Below are positions 31,018 to 39,843 of a DNA stretch of 64,000 nt, piece by piece. The position numbers and the translations under genes are program-made. Source of the DNA: Paracoccaceae bacterium (GTDB lineage Bacteria > Pseudomonadota > Alphaproteobacteria > Rhodobacterales > Rhodobacteraceae); assembly GCA_014654775.1 (NCBI GenBank), contig JACVZW010000003.1, positions 1 through 64,000 on the forward strand. Direction: 5' to 3'. The notes under the pieces were generated by a model that was given only the letters and a program-made list of their open reading frames with translations, had not been told where the DNA came from and ran no database searches. Position 1 is the first letter of the stretch; every line of letters starts with the position of its first letter.

Positions 31018-32316
31018 TTACTCTGCCGCCTGGGCCGACGGGTTGTTCGGATGGGTCGTCCAGTTGGCGTAATCGCCGACCACGTTACCGGTGCGCGGGT
31101 CGGTGGCGCCTTTGGGCATCTCCACCATGGTGATGCAATTGTCCACCGGGCAGACATTGACGCAGAGGTTGCAGGCCACGCATTCGTCATCCTTCACGGT
31201 AAAGACGCGCTCGGGCGACATGGCGATGGCCTGATGACTGGTATCCTCACAGGCCGCATAGCAGCGCCCGCACTTGATGCAGGCATCCTGATCGATATGG
31301 GCCTTGGTCACGTAGTTCAGGTTCAGGTCCTGCCATTCCACGAAGTTCGGCACCGCCCGCCCAACCAGTTGGTCAAGCGTCATCTGCTTCTCATCCAGGT
31401 ATTGCGACAGGCCCGAAATCATCTCCTGCACGATCTTGAAGCCATAGGTCATCGCCGCTGTGCAGACCTGCACATTGCCCGCCCCCATGGCGAGGAATTC
31501 CGCCGCATCGCGCCATGTGGTCACCCCGCCGATGCCAGAGATCGGCAAGCCCCGCGTCACGTCATGCCGCGCGATTTCGCCCACCATGTTGAGCGCGATG
31601 GGCTTCACCGCAGGCCCGCAATAGCCGCCATGCGACCCTTTCCCGTCGATCATCGGGAAGGGTGAGAAACTGTCCAGATCGACATTGGTGATCGACTTCA
31701 CCGTGTTGATCAGCGAGACCGCATCCGCCCCGCCCCGCTTTGCCGCCATGGCGGGCGGCAGGATCGAGGTCACATTGGGCGTAAGCTTCACGATGCAGGG
31801 CATCTTGGAATAGTGCTTCACCCAGGCCGTGACCATCTCGATGTACTCGGGCACCTGCCCCACGGCAGAGCCCATACCGCGCTCGGCCATCCCGTGCGGG
31901 CAGCCGAAGTTCAACTCCACCCCATCCGCCCCGGTATCCTCGATCCGGTGCAGGATGTCCTTCCAGCTTTCCTCGTCACAAGGCACCATCAAAGAGATGA
32001 TCATCGCCCGGTCGGGGTAATCCTTCTTCACCCGCCGGATCTCGGCGAGGTTCACCTCCAGCGGGCGGTCGGTAATCAACTCGATGTTGTTCAGCCCCAA
32101 CAGCCGCCGATCCGCGCCCCAGATCGCGCCATAGCGCGGCCCGTTCACGTTCACGATGGGCGGGCCTTCGCTGCCCAGCGTCTTCCACACCACCCCGCCC
32201 CAGCCCGCCTCAAAGGCGCGTCGGACATTGTATTCCTTGTCCGTCGGCGGGGCCGAGGCCAGCCAGAACGGGTTGGGGGACTTGATCCCGATGAAGTTCG
32301 ACGTCAGGTCAGCCAT
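31018..32316 (-). CDS. preA: NAD-dependent dihydropyrimidine dehydrogenase, PreA subunit
   Basis: 432 residues. The FMN-binding dihydroorotate-dehydrogenase-like barrel covers about residues 1-325 (ASAPPTDKEYNVRRAFEAGW; ELNFGCPHGMAERGMG; SGIGGVTTWRDAAEF). Two 4Fe-4S clusters follow (CIKCGRCYAAC and CVACNLCVNVCP). With PreT it reduces uracil and thymine to the dihydro forms using NADH, the first step of the pathway. The start at 32316 is preferred over 32328 because GGAGG lies 6 bases upstream. It is last in the preT-dedA-preA unit. Confidence 0.96.
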   Translation of the reverse strand: MADLTSNFIGIKSPNPFWLASAPPTDKEYNVRRAFEAGWGGVVWKTLGSEGPPIVNVNGPRYGAIWGADRRLLGLNNIELITDRPLEVNLAEIRRVKKDYPDRAMIISLMVPCDEESWKDILHRIEDTGADGVELNFGCPHGMAERGMGSAVGQVPEYIEMVTAWVKHYSKMPCIVKLTPNVTSILPPAMAAKRGGADAVSLINTVKSITNVDLDSFSPFPMIDGKGSHGGYCGPAVKPIALNMVGEIARHDVTRGLPISGIGGVTTWRDAAEFLAMGAGNVQVCTAAMTYGFKIVQEMISGLSQYLDEKQMTLDQLVGRAVPNFVEWQDLNLNYVTKAHIDQDACIKCGRCYAACEDTSHQAIAMSPERVFTVKDDECVACNLCVNVCPVDNCITMVEMPKGATDPRTGNVVGDYANWTTHPNNPSAQAAE

Positions 32317-32391
32317 GAAAGCCTCCATGTTGGCGTGCGGCAGCGTCGCCCAGAGGCGCGCCCGTCAGTGTGCTTTGTGTGAAGGAAAGGG

Positions 32392-32928
32392 TCAGAACCC
32401 CAGCAGGTTCCAGAACCAGCCGATGATGATCCCGCCGATCTCGCCGAATTTCGGGATGACATAGGCCCAGGCCAAGGCCCCCGCGACGTTCACGGCCAGA
32501 AAGACCGCGAACCCCATCCGCATCATCCCGGCAAAGAGAAAGATCACCGGACGCAGCGGTCCGATGAAATGCCCCAGAAAGACCGCGCCCGCCCCCCATT
32601 TGCGAAAGTACTCGGCGCCCTTTTCCACGAGTTCCGGCTGATCCTTGAGCGGCCACATGGTCAGGATGCGCGCGCCAAAGCGCAGGCCCAGCCAATAGCT
32701 GAAGGTGGACCCGACGATCGCCCCCAGCGCCGCCCCGGCCCAGATCGGAAAGAAGGGGATCGCGCCCGTGGCCACGGTCGCACCGACCCCCACGAGGATC
32801 GCGGTCGACGGTACCGCCAGCGACAGGAAGGCTGTCGTCTCTGCCGCCGCAAAGACCAGCGCCAGCCAGAAGGACCACTCCTGATGCCGCTCCATGAAGG
32901 CGATCGCCGCCTGCGTCCAGCTGTCCAT
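32392..32928 (-). CDS. DedA-family membrane protein
   Basis: 178 residues with about five hydrophobic helices. The DedA/SNARE-associated domain is seen in GSTFSYWLGLRFGARI and FLGHFIGPLRPVIFLFAGMMRM, the latter with the conserved GR/PxRP-like motif. DedA proteins flip undecaprenyl phosphate or phospholipids. It sits between preT and preA on the same strand, with gaps of 69 and 75 bases. Confidence 0.88.
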   Translation of the reverse strand: MDSWTQAAIAFMERHQEWSFWLALVFAAAETTAFLSLAVPSTAILVGVGATVATGAIPFFPIWAGAALGAIVGSTFSYWLGLRFGARILTMWPLKDQPELVEKGAEYFRKWGAGAVFLGHFIGPLRPVIFLFAGMMRMGFAVFLAVNVAGALAWAYVIPKFGEIGGIIIGWFWNLLGF

Positions 32929-32997
32929 TCTGCCTCACCGCTTCCGGTGGGGCAGATGGGGCATTTCCGCGCCCCGGTAAAGGGGGCGGCGCGAAAA

Positions 32998-34341
32998 TCA
33001 TGACCGCGCCGCCATCAGCGTGGCATGAATGTCCAGCGCCGCATCGCGCCCCTCGGCGACAGCGGTGACCGTTAGGTCCTCGCCCCCTGCCGCGCAATCG
33101 CCGCCCGCCCAGATGCCCGGCACCGAGGTGCGCCCCGCGCCCGTCACCGCGATCTTGCCGCCCGCCATCTCCAACCCCTCCGGCGCGCCCGACAGCGTCT
33201 GCCCGATGGCCTTGAAGACCTGATCGGCGCGCAGCCGGAACGTCTCGCCCGTGGGTTTCAACCCGTCCGGCCCATCGACCGCATAGGCGAACTCCACCTC
33301 CAGCGCGCCCCCCGCCTGATGCACCGCCACGGGCGAAGCATTGCAGACGATCCGCACGCCCGCGCTGGTGGCATGGTCCTGCTCATATCCCGAGGCGGAC
33401 ATCTTCTCCTGCCCGCGCCGATAGACGATGGTCACGTTCAGCGCCCCCAGCAGCCGCGACTGCACGGCGGCATCCACCGCCGTCATGCCCCCGCCGATCA
33501 CCACCACATCGCGCCCGATGGGCAGGGCCGACTTGTCCTTCGCCTGCCGCAGTTCCGCGATGAAATCCACCGCAGGCCGCACGCCCGGCAGGTCCTCACC
33601 CGCCGCGCGCAGGGCATTCACCCCGGCCAACCCCATGCCAAGGAAGACCGCATCATGCGCCTTCTGCAATTCGGCCAGCGTGACCCCCTGCCCCAGCGCC
33701 ATCCCGGTCTTCACCGTGATCCCGCCGATCTGCAGCAGCCACTCCACCTCGGCCTGCGCGAAATCGCCCACGGCCTTGTATTGCGCGATCCCGTATTCGT
33801 TCAGACCCCCGGCCTTGGGCCGCGCGTCATAGATCACCACGTCATGGCCATGCATCGCCAAGCGATGCGCCGCCGCCAGACCCGCAGGCCCCGCCCCCAC
33901 GACCGCCACGCTGCGCCCCGTCGGGGCCGCCCGGGTAAAGGGATGCACCCCCGCCTCCATCAGCGTGTCGGTGGCAAAGCGCTGCAGCCGCCCGATCTCC
34001 ACGGGTTTGCCCTCCGCCGCTTCGCGCACGCAGGCCTCTTCGCACAGCGTCTCGGTCGGGCAGACCCGGGCGCACATGCCGCCAAGGATGTTCTGGCTCA
34101 GAATCGTCTTGGCCGCAGCCTCGGGCGTGCCCGTGGCGATCTGGCGAATGAACAGCGGAATGTCGATCGAGGTGGGGCAGGCCGTGATGCAGGGCGCATC
34201 ATGGCAGAAATAGCAGCGATCCGCCGCCACCCGCGCCTCATGCACATCCAGCGGCGGTTCGTGGTCGCCGAAGTTGTGGCTATAGGCATCGGCGGGCAGA
34301 CGTCCCGGCACGACCCCGGGCGTAAGCTGGCTGTTGGACAA
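32998..34341 (-). CDS. preT: Dihydropyrimidine dehydrogenase, PreT subunit (NAD-binding, FAD, Fe-S)
   Basis: About 447 residues. Cys-rich N-terminal 4Fe-4S region (DRCYFCHDAPCITACPTSIDIP; MCARVCPTETLCEEAC), then FAD-binding SVAVVGAGPAGLAAAHRLA and NAD-binding DVVVIGGGMTAVDAAVQ, as in GltD-like oxidoreductases. It passes electrons from NADH to PreA. The start is a TTG at 34341 (product begins M-SNSQLTPG) with GGGAGAAGG just upstream; no ATG gives a sensible N-terminus. It is first of the preT-dedA-preA genes. The AT-rich stretch at 34390-34435 may hold its promoter, but no RutR-type box was seen there. Confidence 0.92.
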   Translation of the reverse strand: MSNSQLTPGVVPGRLPADAYSHNFGDHEPPLDVHEARVAADRCYFCHDAPCITACPTSIDIPLFIRQIATGTPEAAAKTILSQNILGGMCARVCPTETLCEEACVREAAEGKPVEIGRLQRFATDTLMEAGVHPFTRAAPTGRSVAVVGAGPAGLAAAHRLAMHGHDVVIYDARPKAGGLNEYGIAQYKAVGDFAQAEVEWLLQIGGITVKTGMALGQGVTLAELQKAHDAVFLGMGLAGVNALRAAGEDLPGVRPAVDFIAELRQAKDKSALPIGRDVVVIGGGMTAVDAAVQSRLLGALNVTIVYRRGQEKMSASGYEQDHATSAGVRIVCNASPVAVHQAGGALEVEFAYAVDGPDGLKPTGETFRLRADQVFKAIGQTLSGAPEGLEMAGGKIAVTGAGRTSVPGIWAGGDCAAGGEDLTVTAVAEGRDAALDIHATLMAARS

Positions 34342-34633
34342 GGTACCTTCTCCCTGCTGGCTTTTCTCGTTGAAGGAAAGGCTGCCACAGGCCCATATTT
34401 TTATCAAACGGTAAAATACGCCCACCCGACGATTTTTCCGCCCCTGCCGCCCCAATCCGCTTTGGATGCTGAAAAAGCAGGCATCCGCCGCCCGCCCTGC
34501 CGCCGAAGATCGCCGCTTTTCACCCCCCACTTGCTGGCGTATAAGCACCGGACCCGACCGTGCGGCCCCTCTGGCCAAGACGGCGCGGCAGAAACGCATG
34601 ACCCCGGCGCAACGTCGCCAGCAGAGGACCGGC

Positions 34634-35128
34634 ATGAGCAAGCACACTTCCGAAGCCGATGTCGCCTTCATTCAGGCGCTCGCGGAACTTCTGAACAAGA
34701 ACGAACTGACCGAGCTTTCGGTGAAGCGCGAATATGGCGAGGATGACAGCCTCGAAGTGCGCGTGGTCAAACAGTCCAATGTGGTGACCGTTGCCGCCGC
34801 AGCCCCTGCCCCCGTGGCCTATGCCGCCGCCCCTGCCGTTGCCGCCGCACCCGCCGCCGCCGCCCCTGCCGCGCCCGAAGACCCGGCGCAGCATCCCGGT
34901 GCCGTCACCTCGCCCATGGTGGGCACCTGCTATCTGGCCGCCGAACCGGGGGCCACGCCCTTCGTCACCGTCGGCGCGACCGTGGCCGAAGGCCAGACCG
35001 TCCTCATCATCGAGGCGATGAAGACCATGAACCACATCCCCGCCCCCAAGGCCGGGACCGTGAAGCGTATCCTCGTCGAAGACGGCACGCCGGTCGAATA
35101 CGGCGCGCCGCTCATGATCATCGAATAA
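34634..35128 (+). CDS. accB: Biotin carboxyl carrier protein of acetyl-CoA carboxylase
   Basis: 164 residues. An N-terminal helical region and an Ala/Pro-rich flexible linker (about 52-85) precede the biotinyl domain, with the biotinylation site EAMKTMN (Lys130). It starts fatty-acid synthesis together with AccC, encoded 10 bases downstream. The start at 34634 agrees with the usual [20 protein letters not shown] opening. It is divergent from preT. Confidence 0.96.
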   Translation: MSKHTSEADVAFIQALAELLNKNELTELSVKREYGEDDSLEVRVVKQSNVVTVAAAAPAPVAYAAAPAVAAAPAAAAPAAPEDPAQHPGAVTSPMVGTCYLAAEPGATPFVTVGATVAEGQTVLIIEAMKTMNHIPAPKAGTVKRILVEDGTPVEYGAPLMIIE

Positions 35129-35138
35129 GGGACACCCG

Positions 35139-36488
35139 ATGTTCGAAAAGATCCTGATCGCCAACCGGGGCGAGATCGCGCTGCGCGTGATCCGGGCAGC
35201 CCGCGAAATGGGGATCAAATCGGTGGCGGTGCATTCCACCGCCGATGCCGATGCGATGCATGTTCGCATGGCCGATGAATCCGTCTGCATCGGCCCCGCC
35301 TCTTCGACCCAAAGCTATCTCAACAAGGCCGCCATCATCTCGGCCTGCGAAATCACCGGCGCGCAGGCCGTCCATCCGGGCTATGGCTTCCTGTCGGAAA
35401 ACGCGGCCTTCGCGCAGGCGCTGGAAGATCACGGCATCACCTTCATCGGCCCCTCGGCGGAACATATCCGCATCATGGGCGACAAGATCACCGCCAAGGA
35501 AACCGCCAAGGAACTGGGTATCCCGGTCGTCCCCGGCTCTGATGGCGGCGTGCCGGATTATGAGACGGCGCAGGGCGTGGCCGAAGGCATCGGCTATCCC
35601 GTCATCATCAAGGCCACCGCCGGCGGCGGCGGGCGTGGGATGAAGGTCGCCAAGAACGCGGCCGAGCTTGAAGTCGCCTTCCGCACCGCGCGGAGCGAGG
35701 CCAAGGCCGCCTTCGGCAATGACGAAGTCTATATCGAGAAATACCTCCAGAAGCCCCGCCATATCGAAATTCAGGTCTTCGGCGATGGCAAGGGCAAGGC
35801 CGTGCATCTGGGCGAACGCGACTGCTCGCTTCAGCGCCGCCACCAGAAAGTGTTCGAAGAAGCCCCCGGCCCCGCCATCACGCCCAAGATGCGTGCGGAA
35901 ATCGGCGCGATCTGCGCCAATGCCGTGGCCAAGATCAACTATATCGGCGCGGGAACCATCGAATTCCTCTACGAGGACGGGAAGTTCTACTTCATCGAGA
36001 TGAACACCCGCCTGCAGGTGGAACATCCGGTGACTGAGGCGATCTTCGGCGTAGACCTCGTACGCGAACAAATCCGCGTCGCGGCCGGGCTGCCCATGTC
36101 CTTCGCGCAGGAGGAGTTGGAGATCAACGGCCACGCGATCGAGGTGCGCATCAACGCCGAGCGGTTGCCCAACTTCGCCCCCTGCCCCGGCAAGGTCCGC
36201 GTCTTTCACGCGCCGGGCGGCCTTGGCGTGCGGATGGATTCGGCGCTTTACGGCGGCTATTCGATCCCGCCCTATTACGACAGCCTGATCGGCAAGCTGA
36301 TCGTGCATGGCCGCGACCGTCCCGAGGCACTCGCCCGTCTAAAGCGCGCGCTGGGTGAGCTGATCATCGACGGCATCGACACCTCGGTGCCGCTCTTCCA
36401 CATGCTGCTGGCAGAACCCGAAATCCAGAACGGGGATTATAACATCCACTGGCTGGAAAAATGGCTGGCCGCGCAATTCGCGGAATAA
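35139..36488 (+). CDS. accC: Acetyl-CoA carboxylase biotin carboxylase subunit
   Basis: 449 residues, full length. ATP-grasp biotin carboxylase: [21 protein letters not shown] at the N-terminus, the Gly-rich ATP loop [12 protein letters not shown] near residue 159, and catalytic segments [18 protein letters not shown] and [16 protein letters not shown]. It carboxylates biotin on AccB. It forms an operon with accB, and an inverted repeat follows at 36492. Confidence 0.97.
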   Translation: MFEKILIANRGEIALRVIRAAREMGIKSVAVHSTADADAMHVRMADESVCIGPASSTQSYLNKAAIISACEITGAQAVHPGYGFLSENAAFAQALEDHGITFIGPSAEHIRIMGDKITAKETAKELGIPVVPGSDGGVPDYETAQGVAEGIGYPVIIKATAGGGGRGMKVAKNAAELEVAFRTARSEAKAAFGNDEVYIEKYLQKPRHIEIQVFGDGKGKAVHLGERDCSLQRRHQKVFEEAPGPAITPKMRAEIGAICANAVAKINYIGAGTIEFLYEDGKFYFIEMNTRLQVEHPVTEAIFGVDLVREQIRVAAGLPMSFAQEELEINGHAIEVRINAERLPNFAPCPGKVRVFHAPGGLGVRMDSALYGGYSIPPYYDSLIGKLIVHGRDRPEALARLKRALGELIIDGIDTSVPLFHMLLAEPEIQNGDYNIHWLEKWLAAQFAE

Positions 36489-36491
36489 GCT

Positions 36492-36519
36492 GTAGGATGG
36501 GCAGCATTGCCCACCCTAC
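36492..36519. repeat. Hairpin between accC and aat (dispersed-repeat type)
   Basis: GTAGGATGGGCA (36492-36503) pairs with TGCCCACCCTAC (36508-36519) with one mismatch and a 4-base loop. There is no T-run. GTAGGGTGGGCA-type palindromes of this kind recur in Rhodobacterales and other proteobacterial genomes (general recollection, not checked). It may weakly terminate or stabilise the accBC transcript. Confidence 0.55.
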
Positions 36520-36528
36520 GCCCGAACC

Positions 36529-37164
36529 ATGACCACGAACGCCATCACGCCCGCCATCCTGCTGCGCGCCTATGCGGCGGGAATCTTCCCCATGGCCGAA
36601 CGGCGCGACGACCCCGAGATTCACTGGGTCGATCCGCGCCGCCGGGGCATCCTGCCCTTGGACGGCTTCCACATCTCGCGCTCGCTCCGCCGCCGCATCC
36701 TCACCGCGCCTTGGCGCGTCACCGCCGACACCGCCTTCGCCGCCACGGTCGAAGCCTGCGCTGACCGCGACGAGACTTGGATCAACGACACGATCTTCGC
36801 GCTTTACGTCTCGCTCCACCGCTCCGGCCACGCCCATTCGGTCGAGGTATGGGAAGGTGAAGACCTCATCGGCGGGGTCTATGGCGTGACGCTGGGCAGC
36901 GTCTTCTTCGGGGAAAGCATGTTCTCGCGCCGCAGCGATGCGTCAAAGGCCGCGCTGGCCTGGACCGTCCACCGCCTGCGCGCAGGGGGCTTCACCCTCT
37001 TCGACACGCAATTCCTCACACCGCATCTGGCCAGCCTCGGTGGCGTCGAAATCCCGAGGGGAGAGTATCACCGCCACCTCGCAGCCGCGCTACAGGCAAC
37101 AGCACGCTTTCACCCCGAAGGCTATTCGCCCGCGCCCTCGGACGTCGTCTCTTCCTCGGCCTGA
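36529..37164 (+). CDS. aat: Leucyl/phenylalanyl-tRNA--protein transferase
   Basis: 211 residues, full length. It adds Leu or Phe to proteins with N-terminal Arg or Lys, marking them for ClpAP. Signature segments are LLRAYAAGIFPM, IHWVDPRRRGILPL, GGVYGVTLGSVFFGESMFSR and FDTQFLTPHLASLG. Its 3' end overlaps the convergent DUF2155 gene by 43 bases. Confidence 0.95.
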   Translation: MTTNAITPAILLRAYAAGIFPMAERRDDPEIHWVDPRRRGILPLDGFHISRSLRRRILTAPWRVTADTAFAATVEACADRDETWINDTIFALYVSLHRSGHAHSVEVWEGEDLIGGVYGVTLGSVFFGESMFSRRSDASKAALAWTVHRLRAGGFTLFDTQFLTPHLASLGGVEIPRGEYHRHLAAALQATARFHPEGYSPAPSDVVSSSA

Positions 37165-37532
37165 GGCGCGGGGTCTGGCGTCACGCAGCGCAGCACCCAG
37201 ACGTCATAACGCGGATGGTCCAACGCCGACAGCGCAGGCGAAGACGCCACCATCCAGCCTTCAAAGACCGGCTGCGTCACCCCCGCATCCCGGATCGTCA
37301 TATGCGCCTGCGCGTCCGAGGTGGGGTTGTCCGCCGGATAGCGGCAGGCATCCAGCCGGATCGTCAACCGCCCCGACACCGCCTCCTGCCCGCGCAGAAG
37401 TTCGATATCCGCGACCTCACCCGTCAGCTTGTCCAGCCAGCGCAGGATGCCCGCCTCGCTGTCGGCAAACTCCTGCGCCGCGGCAGGAAAGCCCATGCAG
37501 AGCGCCAGCAAGACCAATCCGGGCCGGATCAT
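37122..37532 (-). CDS. DUF2155-domain periplasmic protein
   Basis: 136 residues with a signal peptide (LVLLALCMGFPAAAQ) and the DUF2155 domain: LRWLDKLTGEVADIELLRG, LTIRLDACRYP and FEGWMVASSPALSALDHPRYDVWVLRC, with a probable disulfide between two Cys. Its start overlaps the mlaD stop by 4 bases, so a role with the lipid-trafficking system is possible. It overlaps aat by 43 bases at its 3' end. Confidence 0.88.
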   Translation of the reverse strand: MIRPGLVLLALCMGFPAAAQEFADSEAGILRWLDKLTGEVADIELLRGQEAVSGRLTIRLDACRYPADNPTSDAQAHMTIRDAGVTQPVFEGWMVASSPALSALDHPRYDVWVLRCVTPDPAPQAEEETTSEGAGE

Positions 37533-38008
37533 TCGACCGCCCCATCCCCCGCGGCATCGCCCTCATCCGACCCGCCGCCCGCGAATTTCATCATCAACGA
37601 GATGACAGACACCGCCCCTTGCGTGTCCTCGATCTCGGCTCCGGCCGCCAGATTGTCCAGCGATCCGCCCGGCACCAGTTCCACGAAATTCCCGCCCAGC
37701 AGCCCTTCAGAGGATATCAGCGCCGCCGAGTCATCGGGCAGCACCACAGTCTCCTGCACGCTCAACACCGCATCGGCGAAAAAGGTCTGCGGGTTCAATT
37801 CCAGCGCCGTCACGGTGCCGACCTTCACGCCCGCCAGCCGCACATCCGTGCCCACGCGCACCCCTTCGACCGACCGGAAGGAAGCGGTCAGCTCATAGCT
37901 GCCCGACGGCCCCGAAACACCCGTCTCCCGCCCCGCATAGATCAGAAAGCCGATCGCCGCGGCCAGCACCGCCGCCCCGGCCAGAACCTCGGCCCGATTC
38001 TCAGCCAT
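37529..38008 (-). CDS. mlaD: Outer-membrane lipid asymmetry protein MlaD
   Basis: 159 residues. One N-terminal membrane helix (LAGAAVLAAAIGFLIYAG) is followed by the MCE domain (LTASFRSVEGVRVGTDVRLAGVKVGTV) and a hydrophobic C-terminal pore helix (VSVISLMMKFAGGG). It is the periplasmic hexameric lipid carrier of the Mla system; the mlaE/mlaF partners are not in the window. Tightly coupled to the DUF2155 gene. Confidence 0.92.
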   Translation of the reverse strand: MAENRAEVLAGAAVLAAAIGFLIYAGRETGVSGPSGSYELTASFRSVEGVRVGTDVRLAGVKVGTVTALELNPQTFFADAVLSVQETVVLPDDSAALISSEGLLGGNFVELVPGGSLDNLAAGAEIEDTQGAVSVISLMMKFAGGGSDEGDAAGDGAVE

Positions 38009-38035
38009 TGCCCCGCCCTGCTTCAGAAAGACCCG

Positions 38036-38413
38036 TCACTCGGGCTGCCACGCCTCGTAATCGCGCCGCGCCACCGGGTCGGGACGGCGGATCGATCCGG
38101 GCGGCGCATAGGCCGCCGCCGTGCCGGTCAGGTTCTCCTGATGCGGCTTTTCCCAGGCCTTGTGCTTCAAGGGCGCCTTGGTCGGCGGCTCGTCCCAAGT
38201 GTGGTGCAGCCAGCCATGCCAATCGGGCGACACCCGGCTCGCCTCGGCCTCGCCATTGTAGATCACCCAGCGGCGCTTGGCGTCGCGGGTTTCATAATAG
38301 ACGTTGCCCTGATCATCCTCGCCCACCTTCACGCCCTTGCGCGAGGTGTAAAGCTGCGTGCCCAGCGTCTGGCCGTTCCACCATGTGACAAGCCGCTTGA
38401 GGAAATCCATCAT
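38036..38413 (-). CDS. NDUFA12-type accessory subunit of NADH:ubiquinone oxidoreductase
   Basis: 125 residues, the Alphaproteobacterial counterpart of mitochondrial complex I subunit B17.2/NDUFA12. The start at 38413 (or the next ATG, 38410) follows GGAGGGC. Recognisable segments are [46 protein letters not shown] and the C-terminal basic region. It binds the Fe-S arm of complex I and helps assembly. It is 27 bases upstream of mlaD on the same strand. Confidence 0.92.
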   Translation of the reverse strand: MMDFLKRLVTWWNGQTLGTQLYTSRKGVKVGEDDQGNVYYETRDAKRRWVIYNGEAEASRVSPDWHGWLHHTWDEPPTKAPLKHKAWEKPHQENLTGTAAAYAPPGSIRRPDPVARRDYEAWQPE

Positions 38414-38552
38414 GCCCTCCGGGGAAACCTTTGCGTCCCATATGGCCGAAGCCACCGCAAAGGTCCAGCGCCAAGCCGCCGCGCCCAGCGGAAAGTGACC
38501 GTGCCGTGAAGGCGGGGCGGGGCCCGATCCGGACCCGCCCCGCCTGCCTCCC

Positions 38553-38948
38553 TCAGGCCGCCGCTGTCGCCTCGATCTCAAACATCAGGCCGGGCACGGC
38601 CAGCCGCGTCACGCCCAGCAGCGTCATCGGAGGCGCAACCTGATGCGGCCCGAACCGTGCCCCCATCAGATCGAAGTTCTGCAACGCGGCATCCACATCC
38701 GTGGCAAAGACGCCCAGCCGCGTCACATTGGCCAGCGTCATGCCCGCCCCCGCCAGCACCGCCTCCAGATTGTCCAGCGCAAGGTCGATCTGGGCGCGCA
38801 TGTCGCCCGCATGCTGTGGGCGACCTTCGGCATCCACCGCCGTCTGCCCGGCGCAGATGACCTGCCGGGTCGCGCCCTCGATCGCCTCTGCCTGATTGTA
38901 TCCCAGCTTTACCGACCAGCCCCATGGGTTCACGGCGACACGTTTCAT
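38553..38948 (-). CDS. RidA-family protein
   Basis: 131 residues, a single RidA/YjgF domain ([64 protein letters not shown]). Canonical RidA deaminates reactive enamines. The conserved Arg of true RidA (normally in an IPxxR/E-like C-terminal segment) is not clearly present, so another RidA subgroup is possible. It is divergent from a WYL-domain regulator that probably controls it. Confidence 0.88.
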   Translation of the reverse strand: MKRVAVNPWGWSVKLGYNQAEAIEGATRQVICAGQTAVDAEGRPQHAGDMRAQIDLALDNLEAVLAGAGMTLANVTRLGVFATDVDAALQNFDLMGARFGPHQVAPPMTLLGVTRLAVPGLMFEIEATAAA

Positions 38949-39032
38949 GGCATTCTCCCTTTGTTGTTTCGCCGGATCGGTCTAGGTGAAATCAGTGCCA
39001 ATTTTTGTCACCATTCATGCTAGATTTGGGGC

Positions 39033-39752
39033 ATGAACATCCGAAGCCGACAGGAAACCCTCGTGCGCTGCCTGCGCCGCAGCGGCACCACCACGGTGGC
39101 CGCCCTTGCGCAGGAAGTCGGGGCATCGCGCCGCACCGTGCTGCGCGATCTCAGCGCCCTGCGCGATGAGGGCTATGTGATCCATGCCGATGTCGGGCGC
39201 GGGGGCGGCCTGCAGCTTGACCCAAGGTCGGTCCAGACCCTGCCGCGCCTGTCTGTGTCCGAGGTCTTTGCCCTTCTGATCAGCGTGGCCGCCATGCGCG
39301 CAGCGGGGCAATTGCCCTTTTCCGATCTCGCGGATGCAGGGCTGGCGAAGATCGAAAAGGCACTGCCCCCCGACAAGGTCAGGGATCTGCGCGCCTTTCT
39401 CGACTGCCTGCATGTCGGGCAGCTTTCGCCCCTGCAGGACCTGTCCGATATGGGGCGGATGGACCCCGCACTGCTTTCGGCCTTCGAAACAGCCTTCCTC
39501 CAGCGCCGCTTGCTGCGCTTTGGCTATCGCGATGCCAAGGGGCAGGCCTCACAGCGCGAGGTGGAACCACAGGCGATGCTGATCCTGCCGCCGCTCTGGT
39601 ATCTGGTGGCATGGGACCCGGCACGGGGCGATTTCCGGCAGTTCCGGATGGACCGCATCACCGCCCCCGAGGCCCTTGAGGGGACGACCTTCCGCCGCCG
39701 CCATGTGCCCTTTGAACAGGATGTCTGCCCCTTTGCCGATCTTCCACGCTGA
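39033..39752 (+). CDS. YafY-type transcriptional regulator (HTH + WYL domain)
   Basis: 239 residues. N-terminal HTH_11 domain (VAALAQEVGASRRTVLRDLSALRDEG, about 20-46), then a helical core and a C-terminal WYL domain (RLLRFGYRDAKGQASQREVEPQAML; PLWYLVAWDPARGDFRQFRMDRI). WYL regulators usually bind a ligand or nucleic acid. It is divergent from the RidA gene with 84 bases between, the normal layout for a dedicated regulator. Confidence 0.9.
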   Translation: MNIRSRQETLVRCLRRSGTTTVAALAQEVGASRRTVLRDLSALRDEGYVIHADVGRGGGLQLDPRSVQTLPRLSVSEVFALLISVAAMRAAGQLPFSDLADAGLAKIEKALPPDKVRDLRAFLDCLHVGQLSPLQDLSDMGRMDPALLSAFETAFLQRRLLRFGYRDAKGQASQREVEPQAMLILPPLWYLVAWDPARGDFRQFRMDRITAPEALEGTTFRRRHVPFEQDVCPFADLPR

Positions 39753-39781
39753 CCACGCTCTTCCCGGCCGCGCCAAATGAA

Positions 39782-39814
39782 AAGCGCCCACCGACCCACG
39801 GTCGGCGGGCGCTT
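39782..39814 (-). terminator. Rho-independent terminator after clpX
   Basis: AAGCGCCC and CCGACC (39782-39796) pair with GGTCGG and GGGCGCTT (39800-39814), giving a 14-bp stem with one opposed pair and a 3-base loop. Read on the minus strand it is followed by TTTTCATTT, so it mainly terminates clpX. It lies 29 bases past the clpX stop. Confidence 0.78.
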
Positions 39815-39843
39815 GCCCGAAATCATCCCTTACATGTCTCTGG

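Noticed and set aside
34385-34440. AT-rich stretch before preT as a RutR box
   Set aside because: Contains TATCAAACGGTAAAATA but no TTGACC-N4-GGTCAA; probably just promoter DNA.
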